Assembly: GCA_947364235.1 (NCBI GenBank)
Contig: CANARY010000003.1
Span: 1 to 64,000, forward strand
Direction: 5' to 3'
DNA: 64,000 bases
Source of the DNA: an uncultured Candidatus Melainabacteria bacterium
GTDB lineage: Bacteria; Cyanobacteriota; Vampirovibrionia; Gastranaerophilales; Gastranaerophilaceae
Position 1 is the stretch's first letter, and the number at the start of each line of letters is the position of its first letter. This document shows positions 16,017 to 25,687 of this stretch, in pieces. Made by a program: the position numbers and the translations under genes. Below the pieces are notes generated by a model. That model saw only the letters and a list, made by a program, of their open reading frames with translations. It did not search any database and had not been told where the DNA came from.

Positions 16017-17483
16017 ATGAAACTAGGAAATTTGATTAGAAGTATTGATTTTGTTGAACTATTAAATATAAATAATTATGACGAAGAAATAGAAGGTATT
16101 TCTTACAATTCTAAGAAAACAAAAGCAAATGATTTGTTTATATGTTTAACGGGCGAGCATGTAGATGGTCATGAATATGCGGAAGATGCGCTTGCGAATG
16201 GTGCAGTGGCTTGTGTTGTAGAGAGAAGATTGAATAACGATGCTCCTCAAATAGTTGTGGATTCTACTTCAGAGGCTATGGCAAAAATTGCCGATGCGTT
16301 TTATGCATCTCCGTCTCAAAAGCTTAATATTATTGGAGTTACCGGTACTAACGGTAAAACTACTGTAACGCATCTTATTCAGAAGCTTTATGAAGCTTTC
16401 GGTCAAAAATGTGCTTTGATTGGGACTTTAGGTCATAAATTTGCTAGTGATGAAGAATATCGTGATGTAAAACATACTACACCTCAAGCTCCTGAGCTGC
16501 AGAACCTTTTATATGATGTTAATGAACTTTGTATTGATAATGTTGTTATGGAGGTTTCTTCACACGCTCTTGCACAGCACAGAGTTGATTACTGTGATTT
16601 TAACGGAGCTGTTTTAACGAATTTGACTCAAGACCATCTTGATTTTCATATTACAATGCATAATTATTTTAAAGCAAAGTCAAGTTTATTTGAGCAGCTT
16701 GTTGCCGGTGATTTTGCGGTTATCAATAAAGATGATGAATATGCTGAACAGTTTATTGAAGGGGTTTCTCCTACTGTCAGCATGTATACATACGGAATAA
16801 ACAAAGAAGCTGATGTAATGGCTGGAGACATTACTTTCAGCCGGGGCGGAGCGTCTTTTACATGTTTAGTCAAAGGGCAGGAATATAAAGTTAATTTAAA
16901 AATGAACGGAATGTTTTCTGTTTATAATGTGCTTGCAGCTTTGACTACTGCTCTTGCAATCGGGTTAGATATTGAGAAATCAATCAAAGTTTTAGAAGAA
17001 CTCGGCGGAGTTGCTGGAAGGTTTGAAGTTATTAATACATCGCCGACTGTAATTGTTGACTATGCACATACTCCTGACGGGCTTGACAATGTTTTAAAAG
17101 CAGCAAGAGATATTACTCCAAGTGATGGCAGGCTGATATGTTTATTTGGATGCGGCGGCGACAGGGATGCTACAAAACGTCCTAAGATGGGTGCGATAGC
17201 TGAGGAGCTTGCTGATGTTGTGATTGTGACAAGCGATAATCCGCGTTCAGAAGACCCGCAGCAGATTATCACTGATATTCTTGCAGGTATCAAAAGTGTT
17301 AACGATGTTATTGTTGAGCCGGATAGGGAGCTTGCAATAAAAGAAGCTTGTAAGATTGCAAATGAAAATGATGTTGTTTTAGTTGCAGGCAAAGGACATG
17401 AAGATTATCAAATACTTGCTCATGAGACAATCCATTTTGATGATAGAGAAAAAGTCAGAGAAATATTTGCACGACGTGTGTAG
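16017..17483 (+). CDS. murE: UDP-N-acetylmuramoyl-tripeptide synthetase (meso-DAP adding)
   Basis: 488 aa from ATG 16017 (SD AAGAGGTG); the GTG at 16011 is not needed. Mur ligase ATP loop GVTGTNGKTT is near residue 110. DNPR near residue 407 is the meso-diaminopimelate specificity motif, so the wall is the Gram-negative DAP type. It acts in the cytoplasm and follows the penicillin-binding protein by 17 nt, probably one transcript. Confidence 0.93.
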   Translation: MKLGNLIRSIDFVELLNINNYDEEIEGISYNSKKTKANDLFICLTGEHVDGHEYAEDALANGAVACVVERRLNNDAPQIVVDSTSEAMAKIADAFYASPSQKLNIIGVTGTNGKTTVTHLIQKLYEAFGQKCALIGTLGHKFASDEEYRDVKHTTPQAPELQNLLYDVNELCIDNVVMEVSSHALAQHRVDYCDFNGAVLTNLTQDHLDFHITMHNYFKAKSSLFEQLVAGDFAVINKDDEYAEQFIEGVSPTVSMYTYGINKEADVMAGDITFSRGGASFTCLVKGQEYKVNLKMNGMFSVYNVLAALTTALAIGLDIEKSIKVLEELGGVAGRFEVINTSPTVIVDYAHTPDGLDNVLKAARDITPSDGRLICLFGCGGDRDATKRPKMGAIAEELADVVIVTSDNPRSEDPQQIITDILAGIKSVNDVIVEPDRELAIKEACKIANENDVVLVAGKGHEDYQILAHETIHFDDREKVREIFARRV

Positions 17484-17542
17484 ACATATAATCGGGTGAT
17501 ATTGTACAAAACTGCAAGTTTGAATAAAAATATGGTATAAAA

Positions 17543-18424
17543 ATGAAAACACCTTTAATTATAGAACAGCATTTTCACGGCGCTTACGGCGTGGATTTTA
17601 ATAGTGCCGGAGTAAATGATATTGCCGAATTGGCGGAAAAACTACGTAAAATTGGTATTGGCGGATTTTTCTCGACTCTTGTAACTGATTCTGTACCAAA
17701 CATAAAACGCCAGGTTGAAATCATTAAACAAGCAGCGCTGAAAGTACCGATGATTTTAGGTATTCATCTTGAAGGTATTTTTATTAATCCTGAAAAGAAA
17801 GGAATACATAATCCTGAACATTTTTTGCCTTTGACTGTTGAAAACTATAAACTTATTGAAGATGATTTTATCAAAATAGTGACTCTTGCTCCGGAGCTTG
17901 ATGAAGGGTTAATAGATTATTTACGAAGCAGAGATGTGAAAGTTCAAGCAGGTCATTGCTGCGGATTCGGGAACGTTGATGGAGTAACTCATATGTTTAA
18001 TGCAATGTCTGCGGTAACTCACAGGGGAATTTCAACAGCTCTTTCTGCGCTTATAAGCGATAGAGTTTTTGCAGAAATTATTGCTGACGGGATTCACGTA
18101 AGTGATGATGCTTTGAAACTTTTTTTCAAATCAAAACCTGCAGAGAAGGTGATTTTAATTAGCGATGCTTTGCCGATAACATACAGCGATTTACGGGAAA
18201 CAATATTTGCAGATTCAAAAATATTTTATGACGGGGAAAGTGCAAAGTCTGCGGATGGAACTATTGCAGGCAGTACAAAGCTTTTGCCTGAGATTATTAA
18301 AATCCTTGGCAGAAAAGGCTTGTTTAATCCCGTGTTTATTGAAAATACTTATCGCTATCACGGCTTAAAGCCAAAAGGTGAAATTGAATGGGACGAAGAT
18401 TTTAATATTATTAATATTCAATAA
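17543..18424 (+). CDS. nagA: short N-acetylglucosamine-6-phosphate deacetylase
   Basis: 293 aa against about 380 usual. Metal and catalytic residues are visible: HFHG at 9-12, HLEG near 74, GHC near 137, HMFNAM near 150 and the catalytic Asp in SDALP near 205. The N-terminal strands of the beta-sandwich subdomain and part of the C-terminus are absent. It would convert GlcNAc-6-P to GlcN-6-P in amino-sugar recycling. TATAAA lies immediately before the ATG (17536-17541) and there is no SD. Confidence 0.8.
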   Translation: MKTPLIIEQHFHGAYGVDFNSAGVNDIAELAEKLRKIGIGGFFSTLVTDSVPNIKRQVEIIKQAALKVPMILGIHLEGIFINPEKKGIHNPEHFLPLTVENYKLIEDDFIKIVTLAPELDEGLIDYLRSRDVKVQAGHCCGFGNVDGVTHMFNAMSAVTHRGISTALSALISDRVFAEIIADGIHVSDDALKLFFKSKPAEKVILISDALPITYSDLRETIFADSKIFYDGESAKSADGTIAGSTKLLPEIIKILGRKGLFNPVFIENTYRYHGLKPKGEIEWDEDFNIINIQ

Positions 18425-18543
18425 TTATGAAATTGTTTTTCCCATTTTGTAAGCTTAATTAAGTATTTGAGGGTTTGTAATAACTGCAATTTTTATAAAT
18501 CTTGAGAGCAGCTATTAGTCAAGAAGTGGAAGATTGTACAAAT

Positions 18544-18571
18544 TTGGTTTATTTGATTTAGCGTGTATAAT
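18544..18571 (+). promoter_or_regulatory. probable glyS promoter
   Basis: TTGGTT (18544-18549), 16-bp spacer, TATAAT (18566-18571), 30 nt before the glyS ATG. Confidence 0.45.
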
Positions 18572-18601
18572 TAAATAAAAGCGAATGAAAAGGGTTAAAT
18601 A

Positions 18602-20590
18602 ATGAGTAAATATTTATTGGAAATAGGTGTAGAAGAGTTGCCTTATAAGTTTATACCGATGGCAATTTCTCAATTGAAAACAGGTTTTGAAGCTTTTTTA
18701 AATAATAGTAATGTAAAATTCGATAATGTTAATGTAATGGCTTCACCAAGGCGTCTTGCAGTTATTGTGGAAGGTATTGCATCTTCTCAGCCGGATGTTG
18801 AGAAAGTTGTGAAAGGTCCAATTGCATCAGCTGCGTTTGATGAAAACGGAAATCTTACAAAAGCTGGAGAAGGTTTTGCAAATAAAAACGGCGTAGGAAA
18901 GAATGAACTTTACGTGGAAGATAATTACGTCTATGCAAAAATTTCAATCAAGGGTAAAAATACCAAAGATTTGCTTCAAGAAAATGTTCCTCAAATTTTC
19001 TCAAAACTTCAAGGACCGCATTTTATGAGATGGGGCTCAAATGACGTTAAGTTTTCGCGTCCTATCAGGTGGGTTCTTTCTATTCTTGATTCAGAAGAAG
19101 TTAAAATTAGAATTATAGATAAAGATTCTTCAAATATTACAAATGGACATAGATTTTCTACTCAGAATATTGTGATTAACAATCCTGATGAGTATGTTGA
19201 TAAGCTTCGTGAAGCGCATGTAATTGTTTGTCCAGAAGAAAGAAAAGCGCGTATTATTGAGCTTACCCAAAAAGAAGCTGATAAACTTAACGCTGTAACA
19301 AAGATTTCTGATGATTTGTTAGAAGAGGTTACATTTATTTGTGAATACCCTGTGGCTGTAACATGCAATTTTGATGAAGCTTATCTTACAATCCCTCAAG
19401 AAGTTGCTGTTACTGTAATGGAGACTCATCAAAGATATTTCGCGCTTTATGCAGAAGACGGAAAACTTACGAATAAGTTTGTAACTATTACGAACTATAT
19501 CGGAGATGAGTTTGAAAATATTAAAGCTGGAAATCTTAGGGTAATCAAAGCAAGGCTTGACGATGCAGTTTTCTTCTTTAATGAAGATACAAAGAAACCT
19601 TTAGAAGCTTATGTTGAAAACTTGAAAGGTATGACTTTCCAGAAAGGAATGGGTTCAGTTTATGATAAAACTCAAAGAATTATCAAGCTTTCTGAAAAAA
19701 TTTCTTCTGCTCTTGGTGTTTCAAAATCTTCTGTAAAAAGAGCAGCTGAGCTTTGTAAAGCTGATTTAGCGACAAACCTTGTTTTTGAATTTACAGAGCT
19801 TCAAGGTTTTATCGGCGCTGATTACGCACGTGTATCCGGAGAACCTTCTGAAGTTTCAGAAGGGATTAAAGAACATTATTTCCCTCTGAATGCAGATAGC
19901 GAAACGGCTAAAAGTATTGAAGGACAGATTGTTGGTATTGCTGATAAAATCGATACAATTTGTGCAGTGTTTGTCTCCGGCAAAAAACCGACCGGCTCTT
20001 CTGACCCGCTTGGCGTAAGACGTGCAGCTTTAGGGATTATAAAAACAATTCTTGAACATGATTTGAAGCTTAATGTGTCTGAGTTGATTGATGAAGCTAT
20101 TGCTTTGCTTCCTGTCCAGAAAGATGTGAAGAAAGATGTTGAAGAATTTTTTACCCAAAGGGCGATTATCTTGTTGAACGGCGAATATTCTAAAAATGTT
20201 CTTGAAGCTTGTTCTTCAAAAAATCCTTGTTCTGATTTCTGTGATTATGTGAAAAGAGTAAAAGCAGTTTCAGCAGGGGTTGATGAAAAACTTGTAGAAA
20301 ATGCAAATAGAGTTTTGAGAATACTAAAAGAAGAAGCAGGTTCTGTTGATACTTCACTTTTTGTTAATGATGCTGAAAAAGCTCTTTATGAAGCAGTTCA
20401 GGGAGTTAAGTTTGAAGGTAATTACGCAGAATATCTTCAAGATTTAACAAAAATAAATCCTGTAGTTACTAAGTTCTTTGATGATGTTTTAGTAATGGAC
20501 AAAGATGAAAAAATTAAGAATAACAGACTTGCACTATTGAAGAGTTTGAAAAATAAGTATATAATACTAACAGACTTTGCTCAATTGTAA
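18602..20590 (+). CDS. glyS: glycyl-tRNA synthetase beta subunit
   Basis: 662 aa, the usual length for the bacterial alpha2-beta2 type. The family start LLEIGVEELPYKFI and internal GPHFMRWG, FSRPIRW and GSSDPLGVRRA are present. It charges tRNA-Gly with the alpha subunit GlyQ, which is not adjacent here. Single-gene unit with its own promoter; a weak hairpin with T run (20603-20626) may end it. Confidence 0.95.
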   Translation: MSKYLLEIGVEELPYKFIPMAISQLKTGFEAFLNNSNVKFDNVNVMASPRRLAVIVEGIASSQPDVEKVVKGPIASAAFDENGNLTKAGEGFANKNGVGKNELYVEDNYVYAKISIKGKNTKDLLQENVPQIFSKLQGPHFMRWGSNDVKFSRPIRWVLSILDSEEVKIRIIDKDSSNITNGHRFSTQNIVINNPDEYVDKLREAHVIVCPEERKARIIELTQKEADKLNAVTKISDDLLEEVTFICEYPVAVTCNFDEAYLTIPQEVAVTVMETHQRYFALYAEDGKLTNKFVTITNYIGDEFENIKAGNLRVIKARLDDAVFFFNEDTKKPLEAYVENLKGMTFQKGMGSVYDKTQRIIKLSEKISSALGVSKSSVKRAAELCKADLATNLVFEFTELQGFIGADYARVSGEPSEVSEGIKEHYFPLNADSETAKSIEGQIVGIADKIDTICAVFVSGKKPTGSSDPLGVRRAALGIIKTILEHDLKLNVSELIDEAIALLPVQKDVKKDVEEFFTQRAIILLNGEYSKNVLEACSSKNPCSDFCDYVKRVKAVSAGVDEKLVENANRVLRILKEEAGSVDTSLFVNDAEKALYEAVQGVKFEGNYAEYLQDLTKINPVVTKFFDDVLVMDKDEKIKNNRLALLKSLKNKYIILTDFAQL

Positions 20591-20686
20591 AAATTTGTAA
20601 CAACTTTTTTTGAAAAAGTCAATTTTTTCTTTGAGAGTACTTTAATTAGATACAAAGTGAAGGTAGTAAAAGCTAAAGAGGTCGTT

Positions 20687-20983
20687 ATGTTCAACCTGAA
20701 ATTATTTAAGTCACTTAAACAAGCGTTAGATGCAAAAGCGAATTTGTTAACATTTGCAAGTTCACAGAGACAGGCAAATGTTGATTATATAGAGTCATTA
20801 TCAAGTAATGAGCTCAAAATCAAGGCTGACGAACAAAGGCTGGAAGCAATGGTCAGACAACAGCTAAAAGAAGAATTTCCGAATATTGAGAAGAGTTCTT
20901 CTTACGACTTGCTGGTTGACGCGGTCATCCACAATTATAAGTCAAAACAGCTTCAAGCCACAGATAATACAGAAGTTAAGTAG
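20687..20983 (+). CDS. hypothetical small helical protein
   Basis: 98 aa from ATG 20687 (SD AAAGAGG); the frame extends back to a GTG at 20657. Entirely helical and charged with no membrane segment. Not recognised. A terminator follows directly. Confidence 0.6.
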   Translation: MFNLKLFKSLKQALDAKANLLTFASSQRQANVDYIESLSSNELKIKADEQRLEAMVRQQLKEEFPNIEKSSSYDLLVDAVIHNYKSKQLQATDNTEVK

Positions 20984-21013
20984 TATTATCACTTTAATTC
21001 AAAAACAAATCAG

Positions 21014-21039
21014 GTCATCGTGAATGCGATGGCTTTTTT
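21014..21039 (+). terminator. intrinsic terminator
   Basis: GTCATCG (21014-21020) with CGATGGC (21027-21033), one G-U pair, 6-nt loop, then six T. Confidence 0.75.
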
Positions 21040-21134
21040 GTTTTATGTAAACTTTTCTTAATAATTCTTAGATAAAAATTCAAAATATGTATAATAAATG
21101 ACATATTCCATACAACTTCATAAATCAATTAAAC

Positions 21135-21381
21135 TTAATCAAAAAATCCTTCCGGGTATTTGGGAGGTGTAAAAATTTTTTCACACAACTAAATTGTCGT
21201 AATAAAAGTTCAAGCCCTGTAAGGACAATATTAAGCGGCATCCAGTAAAAAGAGATTATTATAAAAAGTACCCGAAAGATTAAATCAAATAAAAGTTCGC
21301 ATGGCGAAAAATCGCTTGCAAAAACAAAGAATATAGCAAAACATTAACAGTATAGTATTTATGAAGAGCAGGAATTTTCAT
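21135..21381 (-). pseudogene. decayed copy of the neighbouring membrane-protein gene
   Basis: Reading leftward from ATG 21381, the first 15 residues (MKIPALHKYYTVNVL) are nearly those of the intact gene at 21421-21786 (MKLPKLHEYYTVNIV). A stop and frameshift follow, another frame continues the homology (MPLNIVLTGLELLLRQF against TPINILLILVEFLLRKF), a block of about 30 residues is missing, and the end IFTPPKYPEGFFD matches IFTPPKYPYSEYD. The upstream sequence (GTAGTATAAC, GGAAAGGA, ATG) is also duplicated, but the divergent gene that should follow it is deleted. Confidence 0.85.
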
Positions 21382-21420
21382 ACAGGTAGTATAACACGGA
21401 AAGGAGAAGTTAATGAAAAT

Positions 21421-21786
21421 TTAATCATATTCTGAATATGGATATTTGGGAGGTGTAAAAATCTCATAACAAATATAAGTCAGGCAAATAATAAAACAAA
21501 CCGCTCCTGCAATGTATATTATTTTCTTTTGTTTATTGGTTAAATTTACTAAATTTTTACTTTTTATAAGTTGAAACTTGCGTAGTAAGAATTCCACCAG
21601 TATTAGTAAAATATTAATCGGGGTAATAAATAGAAAAGAATATCCAAAAATAAAATATGCAATAAAAGGTAATGGACCTACTGCATTCAACCAATTGTAT
21701 CCTGAAACCAATAGCAGCGTTTGAGCAAGTATCAGGTACAATACAATATTAACAGTGTAATATTCATGCAGTTTTGGTAATTTCAT
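21421..21786 (-). CDS. small membrane protein, candidate immunity protein
   Basis: 121 aa with three hydrophobic helices (about 12-28, 38-66, 90-108) and a conserved Pro/Tyr-rich tail. It is divergent from the DUF6973-like gene with only 31 bp between start codons. No SD. A TTGACA (21824-21819, minus) overlaps the start of the divergent gene, with TGTTAT 17 bp on, so the transcript would be nearly leaderless. The pairing, the membrane nature and the decayed tandem copy fit an immunity role; this is an inference. Confidence 0.6.
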   Translation of the reverse strand: MKLPKLHEYYTVNIVLYLILAQTLLLVSGYNWLNAVGPLPFIAYFIFGYSFLFITPINILLILVEFLLRKFQLIKSKNLVNLTNKQKKIIYIAGAVCFIICLTYICYEIFTPPKYPYSEYD

Positions 21787-21794
21787 ACAAGTAG

Positions 21795-21824
21795 TATAAC
21801 ATAGAAAGGAAAAGTTTATGTCAA
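21795..21824. promoter_or_regulatory. overlapping divergent promoters
   Basis: For the + gene: TATAAC (21795-21800), conserved together with GTAG in the decayed copy upstream. For the - gene: TTGACA (21824-21819) within the + gene's start, with TGTTAT 17 bp further. The two transcripts would begin inside each other's coding region. Confidence 0.4.
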
Positions 21825-22522
21825 ATATAATAAAACGGGGATTGGATAAAATTAGTGGAAGAGAAAATTTTAATGATAAAGTGTTAGAAGCAACTTATAA
21901 AGCACAGAAAAAATATGGTTTTAAAATGGGAACTGGAGAACATGCAACTTGGAATAATGAAGCGGATGCTTTTAAACATGCATATATGCAATGGAAGCTT
22001 AGTTGGGAACGTGGAGATATATATGCCAAAAAGTTAGGTGATATGCATGAAGATGAGACTCCGAATGCTCCGGAGGGTGAGCGTAATATGGATTTGTGGA
22101 ACAATGCGATTGGAAGAGAAGTTGCTCATGAAATGAAACAAAAACTTGGTGAAGATTATGATTATTTACCATTTGACAAAGCTTCTGATTATGCATCAAG
22201 TATAATAGCAGATAAGTTAAGAAAAGGCGAGCTTATCACGCATCCGGATGATAAACGTAGATTTGAAAACATGGAATATGAGCGTTTAACTGAAGCTGAC
22301 AGAGTTTATTCCAATGGTGAGTTTGCAAACTTTGATGAGAAATACAAAGCCACAATACTGGACAGGTACCTCGATGATGCTATTAGTAACGACTGGCAGC
22401 CGGCAACTATCGAAAATTTGGATAAACGTGTAAAGTCAGGAGATTTAATTTACGTAGATGATTACACCCGCGCTGACGGAACAAAAATTAACGGTTATTA
22501 TCGAAGAAAGCCGGTTAGATAA
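21818..22522 (+). CDS. DUF6973-like protein with C-terminal YTRxDGT motif, candidate toxin
   Basis: 234 aa, no signal peptide. Residues about 45-105 (NNEADAFKHAYMQWKL, then MDLWNNAIGREVA) resemble the DUF6973 type of domain found in some secreted or toxin-like proteins. The C-terminus (DDYTRADGTKINGYYRRK) is the YTRxDGTxxxGYxR motif common at the ends of secreted and mobile-element proteins. SD GAAAGGAAAAG. The neighbouring membrane gene may neutralise it. Enzymatic activity unknown; family assignment is from memory of the motif. Confidence 0.55.
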   Translation: MSNIIKRGLDKISGRENFNDKVLEATYKAQKKYGFKMGTGEHATWNNEADAFKHAYMQWKLSWERGDIYAKKLGDMHEDETPNAPEGERNMDLWNNAIGREVAHEMKQKLGEDYDYLPFDKASDYASSIIADKLRKGELITHPDDKRRFENMEYERLTEADRVYSNGEFANFDEKYKATILDRYLDDAISNDWQPATIENLDKRVKSGDLIYVDDYTRADGTKINGYYRRKPVR

Positions 22523-22852
22523 CTAAATATTGCCTGTAGCAAAAGAAGCTGCTTCTTCATAAGGGTTTTCTAATCCTGCTGCTTCTGCGGCTTTGAATGC
22601 TGTTTCAAAAGCTTTGTCAGAATTTTCTGCAATCTGAGGGTTTTCCAGTAATACTTTTAGGTCGTGATTTGTGTCATCTACACCTTTGAAAAGCATTGAA
22701 CGTCCAAGTGCTTCAGCTTTCGGGTCAGAAAAATCGTTAAGCTTTGCGCTTTCTTCTTGAATTTCTTCTGCCGGAACAGCTGGCTGAGATTTCTGAATGT
22801 TCTGAAAGTTTACTTGATTTACACTAAAATTAGGACCATTAATTTCACTCAT
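22523..22852 (-). CDS. hypothetical small protein
   Basis: 109 aa, SD GAGGT before the ATG. The N-terminus (NFSVNQVNFQNIQK) resembles that of other lineage-specific small proteins here. The middle is acidic and the C-terminus Ala-rich helical. Its stop is adjacent to that of the DUF6973-like gene (convergent). Not recognised. Confidence 0.6.
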   Translation of the reverse strand: MSEINGPNFSVNQVNFQNIQKSQPAVPAEEIQEESAKLNDFSDPKAEALGRSMLFKGVDDTNHDLKVLLENPQIAENSDKAFETAFKAAEAAGLENPYEEAASFATGNI

Positions 22853-22970
22853 GTTTTACCTCGCTTTGTTTATTAAATTATACCATATTTTGCAATTAAT
22901 CAACCATCCATTTGTTCTAAACCGTGTAATTAAATTTTTTTGCTAGTTACAAGAAAATTATTTACAAAAA

Positions 22971-22999
22971 TTTACTATTTATATGGTCTCTGATATAAT
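22971..22999 (+). promoter_or_regulatory. promoter giving a leaderless TPR mRNA
   Basis: TTTACT (22971-22976), 17-bp spacer, extended -10 TGATATAAT (TATAAT 22994-22999). The ATG at 23006 falls on the predicted transcription start; no SD is present. Confidence 0.65.
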
Positions 23000-23005
23000 T
23001 ATTTT

Positions 23006-24028
23006 ATGGGAAACGATATCGAAACTTTACAAAATTTGCTCAAAAATGATCCGTCAAATTTTCAGGCAAGAAGAGAACTTTCTATCCTGCTTGTTAATAA
23101 CGGATTTAATGAAGAAGCAGAATGTAATCTTAAATATTTGCTGAAGTATTTTTCCGATGATGCAGAAATTTATTACAACCTCGGTATTGTTTATGAAAAG
23201 ATGAAAAAATTTCCAGAAGCGAAAGAAAGCTATGAAAAAGCCATTGAAATTTCTCCTCAAGAAGATTTTTATTATAATCTTGGCGATGTTCTGGTGGATT
23301 TAAAAGATTGGGATGCAGCTATTGAAGCTTTTCGAAAAGTAATTGAAACTGACCCTGATGACGGTAACTGCTATTTTAACCTTGGAGTTTGCTATTTTAA
23401 TAAAGATGAGAAAAACCTCGCTTTAGATAATTTTCAAAAAGCGGTTTCTATTAATCCGCAAGATGTGTTTGCGTATTTTTATTTAGGTTATATTTATCAG
23501 AATGACGGACTTACAAATTTTGCAATTGAAAGCTATCAGCGAGTTCTTGAAATTTCTCCGGATTACAGCTGGGCATATTTTAATCTCGGCTCGATTGCTT
23601 ACAAAAGCGGCAATCTTGAAGAAGCAAAAGAGTATTTACTGAAAACAATTGAGTTTAATTCTGCTGATATAGAAGCGTACAAGCTTTTGACAAAAATATG
23701 TATAAAGCTTGGTGAAACAGATGAAATTCTTGAGATTTTAAGTACACAGCTTGAAAAAGAAGAGAATGGAGACTTGTTTTATTCACTTGCAAGGGTGTAC
23801 AAATACATAGGCAATTTAGAAGATTATTATGATAATCTGGAAAAAGCGCTTGAGAATAAATATACGCTTTCTTTCCCGCGCAAAATTATCCGCCAGGAAC
23901 TTGAATATGTTGAACAAAAGATTAACCGCAGAGAAGAAATTGAACCTGAAACTCATATTGAAGAATACTCTGAGCCTGATGAAGATGAGATTGATGAAGA
24001 TAATGAGCCGGAGGAAGAAGATATCTAA
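23006..24028 (+). CDS. tetratricopeptide-repeat protein
   Basis: 340 aa. About seven TPR units cover residues 1-270 (for example IYYNLGIVYEKMKKFPEAKESYEKAIEI, split here as IYYNLGIVYEKMKKF and PEAKESYEKAIEI). A strongly acidic tail follows (residues 310-340, Glu/Asp-rich). No signal peptide, so it is a cytoplasmic scaffold. It is 3 nt upstream of recN and co-transcribed. Partner unknown. Translation probably starts on a leaderless mRNA. Confidence 0.85.
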   Translation: MGNDIETLQNLLKNDPSNFQARRELSILLVNNGFNEEAECNLKYLLKYFSDDAEIYYNLGIVYEKMKKFPEAKESYEKAIEISPQEDFYYNLGDVLVDLKDWDAAIEAFRKVIETDPDDGNCYFNLGVCYFNKDEKNLALDNFQKAVSINPQDVFAYFYLGYIYQNDGLTNFAIESYQRVLEISPDYSWAYFNLGSIAYKSGNLEEAKEYLLKTIEFNSADIEAYKLLTKICIKLGETDEILEILSTQLEKEENGDLFYSLARVYKYIGNLEDYYDNLEKALENKYTLSFPRKIIRQELEYVEQKINRREEIEPETHIEEYSEPDEDEIDEDNEPEEEDI

Positions 24029-24031
24029 GTT

Positions 24032-25684
24032 ATGCTGTCAAGGATTTTAGTAAAAAATTATATATTGATTGATGAGCTGGAGCTCGAACTTGCAGGCGGC
24101 TTAAACATTATTACCGGTGAAACAGGTGCCGGCAAAAGTATTTTAATTAATGCGATTGATATTGCTTTTGGTGCAAAAGCTGGAAAAGAAGTTATTAAGG
24201 GTGATGCTGATAAAGCTGTGATTGAGATTACACTTTTGAACAATAAGCAAAACCTGGCTGAACTTTTTGAAGAATATGGTATAGATGAAATCGGTGAAGA
24301 AATCATTCTCTCGCGTGAGATTACAAAAACAGGCTCGCGCTCAAGAGTTAACGGCTGTCTGGTTAACCAAGAATTTATGCGGAACTTTCGCGAGCTGTTT
24401 ATTGATGTGCATTCGCAGCACCAAACTTATTCGTTCTTGCAGCCTAAATATCATATAGCACTTTTAGATGCTTATGCGAAAAATACCTGCGGTGAAAAGT
24501 TAGAAAATTATAGAAAAGAATTTTCTGAATACAAGACTTTACAGGCAAAGTTGGAAGAAGTTAGAAACTCTGCTGATAAAACTGCAGAACAAATTGATTT
24601 TCTTAAGTTTCAGGTGAATGAAATTGAAGAAGCACAGATTGTTTCAGAAACAGAAGACGAAGAGCTTAATAACGAACTTTCTGTTTTAGAGAATGTAGAA
24701 AAGCTAAAAGATCTTACAGGAGCTTCTTACTGGTCAATTTCAGGTGACGACGGTGCAATTTTAGATGCGTTGATGCAGATAAAGATGAACATTTCAAAAG
24801 CTTCCGGCATGGATGGAACGCTTGAAGAAACTGAAAGCGAGCTGTTAGAAGCGATTGAAATCTTGAAAAATATCTCTTCTACTCTTCGTGATTATTCAAG
24901 CTCGCTTGATAATGATGAAGAACGTATTAATAATATTCAAGAACGTTTATTTCTATTGGAAAAACTTAAGCGTAAGTACGGCGGAACGCTCGAAAATGTT
25001 ATGAAGCAAGGTGAAGCTTTAAGGCAGGAGCTTGATGGGATTGAGTTTTCCACAAAAAACATTGAAGAGCTTGAAGCGGAAATTGAGAACAGAAAGCATA
25101 AACTTGAACTTCTTGCAGAAGAAATTTCTGAAGAAAGGAAAAATTACGCAGCAGTACTGTCAAATTTAATTGTTGAAAAGCTTGAAAAACTTGAACTTCC
25201 AAAAGTCAAATTCGATATAGATTTTCAAAGATGCGAGCTTTCCCAAAACGGGTTTGATAAGGTTGAATTTTTGATTTCGACAAATATTTCAGAAGGGCTC
25301 AAGCCGCTTGCAAAAGTTGCTTCCGGCGGTGAAATTTCGCGTGTTATGCTGGCAATAAAAACGATTTTTGCACAAAGTGATAATATTGGAACAGTTATAT
25401 TTGATGAAATTGATACAGGAATTTCCGGTAAAGCTTCTCAGTCTGTTGCTGACGAAGTTAAAGAGCTTGCTAAGTACATGCAAATAATTATGATTACACA
25501 CCAGGCTATAATTGCTTCAAAATCAGATAGACATTTGTATGTTAAAAAGACTCAGGATGATAAAACAAGCGTTAATATTTCTATTCTTGAAGGTGATGCT
25601 AAGCTTAAAGCAATAGCAGAACTCGCCGGAGGTGAGATTACCGACGAGTCTTTGAAATTTGCTAAAACATTAATTACCAGCTGA
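24032..25684 (+). CDS. recN: DNA repair protein RecN
   Basis: 550 aa. SMC-like ATPase: Walker A GETGAGKS near 29-36, long coiled coil at about 150-380, signature VASGGEISRVMLAIK and Walker B VIFDEIDTGISG. It acts in double-strand break repair. Stop codon is convergent with fliD, 3 nt apart. Confidence 0.95.
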   Translation: MLSRILVKNYILIDELELELAGGLNIITGETGAGKSILINAIDIAFGAKAGKEVIKGDADKAVIEITLLNNKQNLAELFEEYGIDEIGEEIILSREITKTGSRSRVNGCLVNQEFMRNFRELFIDVHSQHQTYSFLQPKYHIALLDAYAKNTCGEKLENYRKEFSEYKTLQAKLEEVRNSADKTAEQIDFLKFQVNEIEEAQIVSETEDEELNNELSVLENVEKLKDLTGASYWSISGDDGAILDALMQIKMNISKASGMDGTLEETESELLEAIEILKNISSTLRDYSSSLDNDEERINNIQERLFLLEKLKRKYGGTLENVMKQGEALRQELDGIEFSTKNIEELEAEIENRKHKLELLAEEISEERKNYAAVLSNLIVEKLEKLELPKVKFDIDFQRCELSQNGFDKVEFLISTNISEGLKPLAKVASGGEISRVMLAIKTIFAQSDNIGTVIFDEIDTGISGKASQSVADEVKELAKYMQIIMITHQAIIASKSDRHLYVKKTQDDKTSVNISILEGDAKLKAIAELAGGEITDESLKFAKTLITS

Positions 25685-25687
25685 TTT

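Noticed and set aside
21098..21172. Short frame after TATAAT at 21090
   Set aside because: It has no SD and overlaps the end of the decayed membrane gene; no conservation signal.
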